Positions 1-5,381 of a stretch of DNA of 7,910 nucleotides are shown here, piece by piece. This stretch comes from Rhodospirillales bacterium (GTDB taxonomy: Bacteria > Pseudomonadota > Alphaproteobacteria > Acetobacterales > Acetobacteraceae), in assembly GCA_028866445.1 (NCBI GenBank), contig JAGWIE010000053.1:1-7910 (forward strand). Reading direction: 5' to 3'. A program made the position numbers and the translations under genes. The number at the start of each line of letters is the position of its first letter. The first letter of the stretch is position 1. The notes under the pieces are model-generated. The model did no database searches. It saw nothing but the letters and a program-made list of their open reading frames with translations, and was not told the origin of the DNA.

Positions 1-372
1 TGCTCCATGGGCAACCCGCACGCCACCTTCTTCATCGATGACTTCACGCATCTGAATATCGAAACCATCGGCCCGATGCTGGAAAAAAACCGCCTCTTCC
101 CTGAGCGCGCCAATATCGGCTTCGCGCGGATCGACAGCCGATCCCGCATCCGCCAACGGGTGTGGGAACGCGGGGCGGGGCTGACACTCGCTTGTGGCTC
201 TGGCGCTTGCGCCACGCTGGTTAACGCGCATCGCCGTGGCCTTACTGGCCGCAAGGCGGTGGTGGAGATGGATGGCGGGGAGGTGCTGATCACCTGGGCC
301 GAGAATGGCCATGTGTTGATGCGCGGCCCGGCGCTTACGGCCTTTACCGGCGAAATTCCCGAGATTCTATAA
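1..372 (+). CDS. dapF: Diaminopimelate epimerase, C-terminal part (5' end outside window)
   Basis: DapF interconverts LL- and meso-diaminopimelate in the cytoplasm, supplying lysine synthesis and peptidoglycan. The reading frame is open from base 1 (Cys-Ser-Met-Gly-Asn-Pro-His), so the ATG at 7 is internal, and it ends at TAA 370-372. Two family signatures are visible: the SMGNPH block, and ERGAGLTLACGSGACAT, which carries one of the two catalytic cysteines. That cysteine is residue 63 counted from the ATG at 7. The other catalytic cysteine would lie upstream, outside the window. About 123 residues are present of a protein usually about 270-290 long. The stop is one base from the ftsY start, so the two genes are probably co-transcribed and translationally coupled. 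The visible part shows no damage. Identification is firm; only the 5' boundary is unknown. Confidence 0.95.
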   Translation, partial: CSMGNPHATFFIDDFTHLNIETIGPMLEKNRLFPERANIGFARIDSRSRIRQRVWERGAGLTLACGSGACATLVNAHRRGLTGRKAVVEMDGGEVLITWAENGHVLMRGPALTAFTGEIPEIL

Positions 373-373
373 A

Positions 374-1291
374 ATGGCCACATCCTTCTTTGGCCGGCTT
401 AAAGCCGGGCTTTCGCGTTCCGCGGCCAAACTCACCGGCGGCATCACCGCCGTGTTCATCAAGCGCAAGCTGGATGATGAGGCGCTGGAGGAGCTGGAGG
501 AGCAGCTTATCGCGGCGGATCTCGGCCCTGCTGTGGCCGCGCGTATCATCAAGGGCTTTCGCTCCACCCGCTTTGGTAAGGAAGTGACGGATGAGGAAAT
601 CCGTGAAACCCTGGCGGCGGAAATCTCGGAAGTGCTGGCCCCGGTGGCCAAACCGCTGGAGCTGGACCCCGCACACAAGCCCTATGTGATTTTAATGGTC
701 GGCGTTAACGGCGCTGGCAAAACCACCACCATCGGCAAGCTGGCTTCGCTTTACCGGGAAGCGGGCTTAACGCCCATGCTGGCAGCGGGGGATACCTTCC
801 GCGCGGCGGCTGTGGAGCAGTTGCAGGTTTGGGGGCAGCGCGCGGGGTGCGAGGTTGTTACCGCCCCCGCAAACACAGACCCTGCCAGCCTCGCGCATGA
901 CGCGCTGAGCCGCGCACAGAAAACCGGGGCGGATGTGCTGCTGATAGACACCGCCGGGCGGCTGCACAACAAAACCGCTTTGATGGAGGAGCTGCGGAAA
1001 ATCATCCGCGTGATCCGCAAGCTGGACCCCACCGCGCCTCACGCCACGTTGCTGACGCTGGATGCCACCACCGGCCAGAACGCGGTGACGCAGGTGGGCA
1101 TTTTTAAAGAGATGGTGGATTTATCAGGATTGATCGTGACCAAGCTGGACGGTTCCGCGCGCGGCGGCATTGTGGTAGCACTTGCGGAGAAATTTTCGTT
1201 GCCGATTCATGCCGTGGGCACGGGTGAACAAATCGCCGACCTCCGCCCCTTCGACGCCACGGAGTTTGCAAGGGCGCTGGTGGGGGGATAG
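374..1291 (+). CDS. ftsY: Signal recognition particle receptor FtsY (SRP GTPase)
   Basis: FtsY is the membrane-associated receptor that docks SRP-ribosome complexes at the inner membrane and pairs with Ffh to hydrolyse GTP during co-translational insertion. The 305-residue protein has the NG architecture. An amphipathic N-terminal helix (about residues 5-30, FFGRLKAGLSRSAAKL) and the N-domain helical bundle come first. The G domain follows, with G1 GVNGAGKT (110-117), the insertion-box region with RAAAVEQL (143-150), DTAGR (192-196), the guanine-specificity motif TKLDG (256-260) followed by SARGG, and the closing GTGE motif (282-285). It lacks the long acidic A domain of E. coli FtsY, as is usual in alphaproteobacteria. 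No good Shine-Dalgarno is seen; the ATG lies one base after the dapF stop, which suggests coupling. The C-terminus is intact even though base composition changes abruptly just after the stop. Confidence 0.97.
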   Translation: MATSFFGRLKAGLSRSAAKLTGGITAVFIKRKLDDEALEELEEQLIAADLGPAVAARIIKGFRSTRFGKEVTDEEIRETLAAEISEVLAPVAKPLELDPAHKPYVILMVGVNGAGKTTTIGKLASLYREAGLTPMLAAGDTFRAAAVEQLQVWGQRAGCEVVTAPANTDPASLAHDALSRAQKTGADVLLIDTAGRLHNKTALMEELRKIIRVIRKLDPTAPHATLLTLDATTGQNAVTQVGIFKEMVDLSGLIVTKLDGSARGGIVVALAEKFSLPIHAVGTGEQIADLRPFDATEFARALVGG

Positions 1292-1426
1292 GGCGTGGAT
1301 CGCCGTATCTGATTGCGAAAACTTCGGCAACTTGTTATGTGTCAATGCGTATCAAAACCATACGCTACTGAATAGAAGTTGGATTGACCACGTTCAAAGA
1401 GCTTCAAATTCGGGGAGGTTCGGGCA
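1292..1426. other. Intergenic region after ftsY, AT-richer than ftsY
   Basis: This 135-base gap separates ftsY from the Sel1-like gene. By hand count, bases 1321-1380 are 23/60 G+C, against 32/60 in ftsY at 961-1020, so the composition shift begins here. It contains a 6-bp inverted repeat (GCGTAT 1347-1352, ATACGC 1360-1365, 7-base loop). No T-run follows, so it is at best a weak terminator for ftsY. A TTGACC at 1384-1389 with an AT-rich hexamer 15-16 bases later (CAAATT, 1405-1410) could be a promoter for the Sel1-like gene. If so, transcription would begin too close to the TTG at 1427 and would favour the ATG at 1478. I see no tRNA or other recognisable gene. Confidence 0.4.
1412..1419 (+). 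promoter_or_regulatory. Shine-Dalgarno-like GGGGAGGT before a TTG start
   Basis: GGGGAGGT lies 7 bases before the TTG at 1427, a normal Shine-Dalgarno spacing. It is the best ribosome-binding sequence near the Sel1-like gene and the main reason for preferring the TTG. The in-frame ATG at 1478 has only a short AGG (1467-1469) before it. It is a sequence match only. Confidence 0.4.
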
Positions 1427-2080
1427 TTGCGGTGTGTTCTATGCTCATTAATTTGCGGACCTAAGCAGGTTGCGGCGATGAGGCGCTGGTTCGAAGTGCC
1501 TTGGACACAGCCGAACAATTCAGACGAAATTTTTAGCCAAGAGGCGCATCAGCAGGCCTTGCGAGCGGCTAGTAAATTGTCAAAAATCGACCCTGAAAAA
1601 GCCTTTCAAGAATTTTTGAATTTGGCAGAACAGGGTTCTGTTTGGGCGATGGCTAGAGTTGGTTATGCTTTACTTTTTGGCCAAGGAATTCCTTTAAATA
1701 AAGCAGAAGGAGAAAAATGGTTATTGCATGCTCAGGAAGTTGGTAATGAGTGGGCAATGTTAATCTTGGCAAATGAATATTTACAGCAAAAGCGCTATAC
1801 TGATGCAGAGATGCTGTTATCTGCATCGGCGAAAAAAGATTATTCTCCGGCATTGTATCTCCTAGGCAGTACTTATTTCAAAATTGGAGAGAAGGCAAAA
1901 GCACGAAAAATGTTAGAACGTGCTGCTGCGCTCGGCCATCACCGAGCAAAAGGAGCTCTGGCTAAAGGTTGTTGTTTAGGACGATTTGGACTTGCTTCCA
2001 TTCCTGACGGCTTCAGGTTTCTTAATGAGATTTCGGATGAAGTTAAAAAGAATGAAGCAGAGCCGCCGATCCTCTCCTGA
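1427..2080 (+). CDS. Sel1/TPR-like repeat protein, function unknown
   Basis: The product is a predicted soluble, helical repeat protein of 217 residues, or 200 from the ATG at 1478. From about residue 59 it shows tandem units of Sel1 type: an AFQEFLNLAEQGSVWAMARVGY-LLFGQGI-like unit, a unit with WLLHAQEVGNEWAMLILANEY, one around AEMLLSASAKKDYSPALYLLGSTYF, and one with AKARKMLERAAALGHHRAKGALA. Such repeats form alpha-solenoids that usually bind proteins, so a scaffold or adaptor role is possible; no catalytic motif is visible. I see no convincing signal peptide or membrane segment. The TTG start has a good Shine-Dalgarno, but the 17 extra residues contain three cysteines and look unlike the rest, so ATG 1478 is a real alternative. 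The gene is AT-rich (44/120 G+C at 1681-1800), uses TTA/TTT/AAA codons far more than its neighbours, and may be horizontally acquired. It converges on pabC. Confidence 0.75.
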   Translation: MRCVLCSLICGPKQVAAMRRWFEVPWTQPNNSDEIFSQEAHQQALRAASKLSKIDPEKAFQEFLNLAEQGSVWAMARVGYALLFGQGIPLNKAEGEKWLLHAQEVGNEWAMLILANEYLQQKRYTDAEMLLSASAKKDYSPALYLLGSTYFKIGEKAKARKMLERAAALGHHRAKGALAKGCCLGRFGLASIPDGFRFLNEISDEVKKNEAEPPILS

Positions 2081-2086
2081 GGAGAG
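2072..2086 (+). repeat. Inverted repeat spanning the stop codon of the Sel1-like gene
   Basis: CTCTCC (2072-2077) and GGAGAG (2081-2086) form a perfect 6-bp stem whose 3-base loop is exactly the TGA stop codon. The sequence after it is TAAAAATCC, not a T-run, so it does not meet the intrinsic-terminator pattern on the + strand. On the - strand the flanking bases also do not follow that pattern. It may be an mRNA 3'-end stem or chance. Confidence 0.35.
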
Positions 2087-2262
2087 TAAAAATCCACGAT
2101 CTACAACAAACATTCCATATTTAAACCGAAACCATGTCAACCATTTTCTGCGAAAAACGTAAACCAAACGACTTCAATAACTAACACGACGTTATTAATC
2201 GAATTTCTAATTCATGTTCCACGTGGAACATTCCAGCGGCAGCCATCGCCTTACCCGCTAAC
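2081..2262. other. AT-rich intergenic region between convergent genes
   Basis: This 182-base region lies between the ends of the Sel1-like gene and pabC, which are transcribed toward each other. Bases 2101-2220 contain only 40 G+C of 120 by hand count, far below the pab genes. It holds the parS-like palindrome at 2214-2231 and a weaker AT-rich inverted repeat (AATAAC 2176-2181, GTTATT 2191-2196, 9-base loop). No classical terminator with a T-run was found for either converging gene. I saw no DnaA-box cluster (TTATNCACA), so nothing here identifies oriC itself. Composition returns to GC-rich a few bases beyond the palindrome. Confidence 0.5.
2215..2230. promoter_or_regulatory. parS: Probable parS site (ParB-binding centromere)
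   Basis: TGTTCCACGTGGAACA is a perfect 16-bp palindrome, extended to 18 bp by A2214 and T2231. It matches the broadly conserved chromosomal parS pattern (TGTTNCACGTGNAACA; the Bacillus form has T/A at the variable positions, while C/G is typical of sites such as those in Pseudomonas). ParB nucleates here, spreads as a CTP-dependent clamp, and is acted on by ParA and SMC to segregate the origin region. The site lies between convergent genes, a position where spreading ParB would not cover a promoter. parS sites cluster near oriC, so the window is probably origin-proximal. An RNA hairpin (7-bp stem, ACGT loop) is the main alternative, but no T-run follows on either strand. ParB binding itself is inferred from sequence. 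Confidence 0.82.
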
Positions 2263-3042
2263 TCAAACTTCGCCCAAAGCCATAGCGGGCAGGGTGGTAC
2301 CTTCCAGCGCAATAACGGGCCGCACCGCCAGAACATTGCAAACACAAATTGCTGTGGCATTTTGCAGCATCTCGGGGCTGATAGGCGCTTGCCTCACCAG
2401 CCCGGCAGCCAACAATTTCGCACGGCGAATGCCCGGCAGCGCGCCATCTGAAACCGGCGGGGTAAGCCAGAGTGCCCCGCTGCGAACTAAGATATTCCCA
2501 ATGGTCGCCCCCGCCACCCGCCCGGCATGGTTGAGCAAAATGGCTTCTTCCGCCCCCGCATCCCGCGCTTCCAGCCTGGCCAAAATATTCGGCAGATAGT
2601 TCAGAGTTTTCACGCGGGAGAGGGGCGATGTTTCATCGCGCGCGATACTGCGGGCAATGATGGCGCGCACGCCTGCTACCGGGGAAGCCGCGAAAGCGGT
2701 GGCGAGCACCGTCGCCTCTGGTGCGGCGGGCGGCAACAACCCGCGCGGGGCAGCGCCACGGGTCAGCGTCAGCCGCAGCCCGCCCTCCGCCAGCCCGTTG
2801 GCGGCGGCGGTTCGCGCCAAAATTTCCGCCATCCCCGCCGCATCAAACGGCACAGGCAGCCGCAACAACGCCGCCCCCTCCGCCAAGCGCGCGAAATGCG
2901 CGGGCACATCCTGCGCCGCGCCGCCTTGCAGGCGCAGCGTTTCAAACAGCCCGTCTCCCAGCGTGAACCCACGATCCGCCACGGAAATGGCGGCCTCTCC
3001 CGCCGGAACCAGGGCGCCGTTCAGCCAGAGCATTTCAACCAT
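2263..3042 (-). CDS. pabC: Aminodeoxychorismate lyase, class IV PLP aminotransferase fold
   Basis: PabC removes pyruvate from 4-amino-4-deoxychorismate to give p-aminobenzoate, the precursor for the pterin coupling step of folate synthesis. The 259-residue protein has the fold-type IV pattern: VADRGFTLGDGLFETLR (residues 21-37), the likely PLP-binding Lys145 in SRVKTLNYLPN, then EEAILLN-AGRVAGATIGNIL (165-184) and LTPPVSDGALPGIRRAKLL (193-211). Sequence alone cannot fully exclude a branched-chain or D-amino-acid aminotransferase. However, the start overlaps the end of pabB by 8 bases, and the glutamate often found at the VAE position of branched-chain enzymes is glycine here (Gly178). Both points favour the lyase. 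An alternative ATG at 3033, just after the pabB stop, cannot be ruled out; neither start has a good Shine-Dalgarno. It is the last gene of the leftward operon. Confidence 0.88.
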   Translation of the reverse strand: MVEMLWLNGALVPAGEAAISVADRGFTLGDGLFETLRLQGGAAQDVPAHFARLAEGAALLRLPVPFDAAGMAEILARTAAANGLAEGGLRLTLTRGAAPRGLLPPAAPEATVLATAFAASPVAGVRAIIARSIARDETSPLSRVKTLNYLPNILARLEARDAGAEEAILLNHAGRVAGATIGNILVRSGALWLTPPVSDGALPGIRRAKLLAAGLVRQAPISPEMLQNATAICVCNVLAVRPVIALEGTTLPAMALGEV

Positions 3043-4351
3043 GGGCGATAAGGGGTGAGAGTTTCAGCATCATCTCATCATACTCCGCTGCCGGGGTGCT
3101 GTCCCATGTTATGCCGCCGCCCGCCTGAGCGTACAGAGCCTCCGGTGTGGCCACCAAAGTGCGGATGATGATGGAGCTGTCCATCGCGCCATCAAGGCTT
3201 ATCCAGGCGATGCTGCCGCAATAAGCGCCGCGCGGGGCATCCTCCAGCTCGTCGATAATCTGCATGGCCCGGTGCTTGGGCGCGCCGGTGATGGAACCGC
3301 CGGGGGAGCAGGCGAGCAACAAATCCGCGGCACTCACGCCGGGGCGCAACTGGCCGGTAACAGCCGAGACCAGATGATGCGCCTGGGCGAAGCTCTCCAC
3401 GCTGAACAGCTCCGGCACCCGCACCGAGCCGGTTTCGCAAAGTTGGCCGATATCGTTGCGGAGCAAATCCGTAATCATCAAATTCTCGGCGCGTTCCTTG
3501 GGGTTTTCGCGCAAGGCGGCGGCGGTGGCGGCGTCCTGCCCTGGGTTGGCGTGGCGGGGGGCGGTGCCTTTAATCGGGCGGGTTTCCACATGCCCGCTGG
3601 CCTTCAGGCAAAGGAAGCGCTCCGGCGAGGCGCTGCACAGGGCGGTGCCATCGCCGGTGTTTATAAACGCGGCGAACGGGGCAGGGCTGCGGGCGCGCAA
3701 GGCGGCATGGCAGGCGGCGGCATTGAAGCCCGGCGGACGGGGGGCGGTGAAACGGGTGGTAAAATTGGCCTGGTAAACATCTCCGGCGGCGATATAGGCA
3801 CGCAATTGCTCCACTTTTGCCTCATATTCGGCGCGTGGCGTTTCTGCCTGCCAGCCCAACCGGGGCAGGCTTGGCAAGCCAGCGGGTTGGGCAAGTTGTG
3901 CGGCCAGAGCGGCAATGCGCGCGGCGGCACGTTCGCCGGGTCTTGCGGCCGCCAGGGCGAAGCAGCGTTTGGTGGCGTGCTCAAACCCCAGAACCAGATC
4001 GAACATGCCGAACCAGCCAGGGGCAAGGCCGGGGATGGGCGCGTGGCGCGTGGCTATGCCCGCCAGTTCCAGCCCGGCTTCATAGCCCAGCCAGCCGATG
4101 GCACCGCCCTTGAAAGCAAACGGCCAGTCAGCCGGGCAAACATCGTCTTGCGGGCGGACGGTTTTCAGCCAGGCGGGAAGCTCTTTGGCCTGGTTCAGCC
4201 GCAGCACCGCCAGGGGGTCCAGCGCGATATAGCTCGTGGTGGCGCGCGGGTCGCCGGTGGCGGCGCTGTCCAAAAACACCAAGGGCGCATGTGCCGCCAG
4301 CGCGCGGAACGCCGTGCCGGGCTCACTCCAGCCAAGCTCACGGCACAGCAT
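3035..4351 (-). CDS. pabB: Aminodeoxychorismate synthase component I
   Basis: PabB converts chorismate and ammonia to 4-amino-4-deoxychorismate. The ammonia comes from a glutaminase partner (PabA or shared TrpG), which is not in this window. The protein has 438 residues. The N-terminal part (about 1-130) includes GGAIGWLGYEAG (82-93), and the chorismate-binding domain follows from about residue 172. The domain shows AYIAAGDVYQANFT (185-198), PIKGT (259-263), DLLRND (295-300), SPGGSITGAPKHRAMQIID (349-367) and GGGITWDS-P--EYDE (411-425). Lys261 of PIKGT is the PabB-type nucleophile; anthranilate synthase TrpE has PIAGT, which settles the choice between them. There is no fused PabA or PabC domain. 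The ATG is fixed by an in-frame TAA nine bases upstream, which is the stop of the COG0523 gene. No strong Shine-Dalgarno is seen, suggesting coupled translation with both neighbours. Confidence 0.95.
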   Translation of the reverse strand: MLCRELGWSEPGTAFRALAAHAPLVFLDSAATGDPRATTSYIALDPLAVLRLNQAKELPAWLKTVRPQDDVCPADWPFAFKGGAIGWLGYEAGLELAGIATRHAPIPGLAPGWFGMFDLVLGFEHATKRCFALAAARPGERAAARIAALAAQLAQPAGLPSLPRLGWQAETPRAEYEAKVEQLRAYIAAGDVYQANFTTRFTAPRPPGFNAAACHAALRARSPAPFAAFINTGDGTALCSASPERFLCLKASGHVETRPIKGTAPRHANPGQDAATAAALRENPKERAENLMITDLLRNDIGQLCETGSVRVPELFSVESFAQAHHLVSAVTGQLRPGVSAADLLLACSPGGSITGAPKHRAMQIIDELEDAPRGAYCGSIAWISLDGAMDSSIIIRTLVATPEALYAQAGGGITWDSTPAAEYDEMMLKLSPLIAHG

Positions 4352-4360
4352 GGAAAGGGC

Positions 4361-5320
4361 TTAGGCCGCGCAGCTTTCGAAGCCCCGGCGCAGGGCGGGG
4401 CGGTTGAGGTCGCGCCCGATGAACACGATACGGCTTATGCGTTTTTCTTCCGGTTTCCAGGCGGCGAGGTAGTCGCCATCCGCGATCATATGTACGGCCT
4501 GGAAGGCGAAGCGCCGCTCTTCACCCGCGTAAGCAAGAATGCCCTTGGTGCGCAGAATGTTCTGGCCCTGAGATTGCAGGATATGGCCGATCCAGGTGTT
4601 GAATTTATCGGCGGAGAGCGGCTTTTCGGTGGAGATGGAAATGCTGGTGAGATGCTCGTTATGGGTGTGGCTGTCTTCCTCCAGGAAGTCTGGCACATTG
4701 GCGAGCACGCGCTTTAAATCGAACGCGCCCAGGCCAAGCAATTGGTCCGCCGGTACATCGCCTTTGGTGGCGGTTTTAATCTCGGCATAGGGGTTGATGC
4801 TCTTGATCTTCGCCTGCACGGCGGCCAGTTCCTCCGGCGTTACGAGGTCGAGCTTGTTCAGCACGATCACATCCGCGAAGGCCACCTGGTCCTGCGCCTC
4901 GGGGCTGTCCTCCAGCCGGGCAAGGAAATGCTTGGCGTCCACCACGGTCACAATCGCGTCCAGCCGGGTCTTGGCCTTCACGTCCTCGTCCACAAAAAAG
5001 GTCTGCGCCACCGGGGCGGGGTTGGCGAGGCCGGTGGTCTCGACGATGATGCCGTCGAATTTCTGCGCGCGCTTCATCAGCCCGCTGACGATGCGGATGA
5101 GGTCGCCGCGCACCGTGCAGCAGATACAGCCATTATTCATCTCGAACACTTCCTCGTCGGAATCCACCACGAGGTCGTTATCCACGCCCAGCTCGCCGAA
5201 CTCGTTGATGACGACGGCGTATTTCTTGCCGTGCGTGCCGGTGAGGATGTTGTTGAGCAGGGTGGTTTTGCCCGCACCCAGATAGCCGGTGAGGACAGTG
5301 ACGGGAACGAGATCGGACAT
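4361..5320 (-). CDS. COG0523 / CobW-family GTPase, probable metal chaperone
   Basis: This is a G3E-class P-loop GTPase of the kind that delivers zinc or another metal to client proteins. From the ATG it has 319 residues; numbering here starts at that ATG. It shows Walker A GYLGAGKT (12-19), the metal-binding CICC motif (65-68) in MNNGCICCTVRGD, ETTG (94-97), NKLD (155-158), a short His-containing linker DSHTHNEH (216-223), and a CobW C-terminal domain (about 224-305, including W-P-E-KRISRIVFIGRDL). A TTG at 5335 would add five residues, but ATG 5320 gives the usual short lead-in to the P-loop. No cobalamin genes are nearby, so a true cobaltochelatase accessory role is unlikely. The stop lies nine bases before pabB, so it belongs to the pab operon, and a folate or zinc link is inferred. 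No clear Zur box was seen. Confidence 0.92.
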   Translation of the reverse strand: MSDLVPVTVLTGYLGAGKTTLLNNILTGTHGKKYAVVINEFGELGVDNDLVVDSDEEVFEMNNGCICCTVRGDLIRIVSGLMKRAQKFDGIIVETTGLANPAPVAQTFFVDEDVKAKTRLDAIVTVVDAKHFLARLEDSPEAQDQVAFADVIVLNKLDLVTPEELAAVQAKIKSINPYAEIKTATKGDVPADQLLGLGAFDLKRVLANVPDFLEEDSHTHNEHLTSISISTEKPLSADKFNTWIGHILQSQGQNILRTKGILAYAGEERRFAFQAVHMIADGDYLAAWKPEEKRISRIVFIGRDLNRPALRRGFESCAA

Positions 5321-5333
5321 TGTGCAATTACCC

Positions 5334-5381
5334 AAAAACTAGATGCGGGGATAGGATTTAACGCTTAAACCTCATCCCGCA
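5334..5381 (-). terminator. Candidate intrinsic terminator or attenuator after the glycosyltransferase
   Basis: Read on the - strand, an imperfect hairpin is followed after five bases by TTTTT (5334-5338). The stem base is TGCGGG (5376-5381) against CCCGCA (5344-5349). It continues with AT, AGG and TTTAA segments separated by small bulges, and closes on a 3-base loop at 5362-5364. The innermost part, TTTAA-CGC-TTAAA (5357-5369), is a perfect inverted repeat that overlaps the glycosyltransferase stop codon. The stem is bulged and the T-run is not immediately adjacent, so termination is probably partial. It would separate the polysaccharide genes from the COG0523-pabBC genes. Confidence 0.42.

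Noticed and set aside
1347..1365. Inverted repeat GCGTAT/ATACGC as the ftsY terminator
   Set aside because: The stem is only 6 bp with a 7-base loop and no following T-run, so it cannot be called a terminator.
1401..1440. Possible tRNA fragment around AGGTTCGGG
   Set aside because: The T-loop-like bases are not accompanied by an acceptor stem, anticodon stem or D-loop in the expected positions.
1976..2167. Small - strand open frame across the end of the Sel1-like gene
   Set aside because: It is basic and aromatic with no recognisable motif, and half of it is antisense to the Sel1-like gene.
2195..2209. CtrA-like TTAA-N7-TTAA site near parS
   Set aside because: TTAA at 2195-2198 is followed after seven bases by TCTA, which does not match the second half-site.
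2081..2262. Replication origin within the parS-containing gap
   Set aside because: The gap is AT-rich, but I found no TTATNCACA-type DnaA box or box cluster on either strand and no dnaA, gidA or hemE neighbour.
2263..3051. Several + strand open frames opposite pabC
   Set aside because: They encode low-complexity Ala/Arg/Pro-rich sequence with no recognisable motif, while the - strand protein has complete class IV aminotransferase motifs.
3035..4351. Anthranilate synthase component I (TrpE) as the identity of this gene
   Set aside because: The motif is PIKGT rather than PIAGT, the enzyme is 438 residues, and pabC follows directly.
3272..4717. Long + strand open frame of 481 codons opposite pabB and the COG0523 gene
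   Set aside because: It is antisense to two well-identified genes, is glycine/alanine/arginine-rich without any family motif, and crosses a gene boundary. It is what high G+C produces opposite real genes.
4361..5320. Cobalamin biosynthesis protein CobW in the strict sense
   Set aside because: No cobN or other cobalamin gene is nearby. Only the wider COG0523 family assignment is supported.
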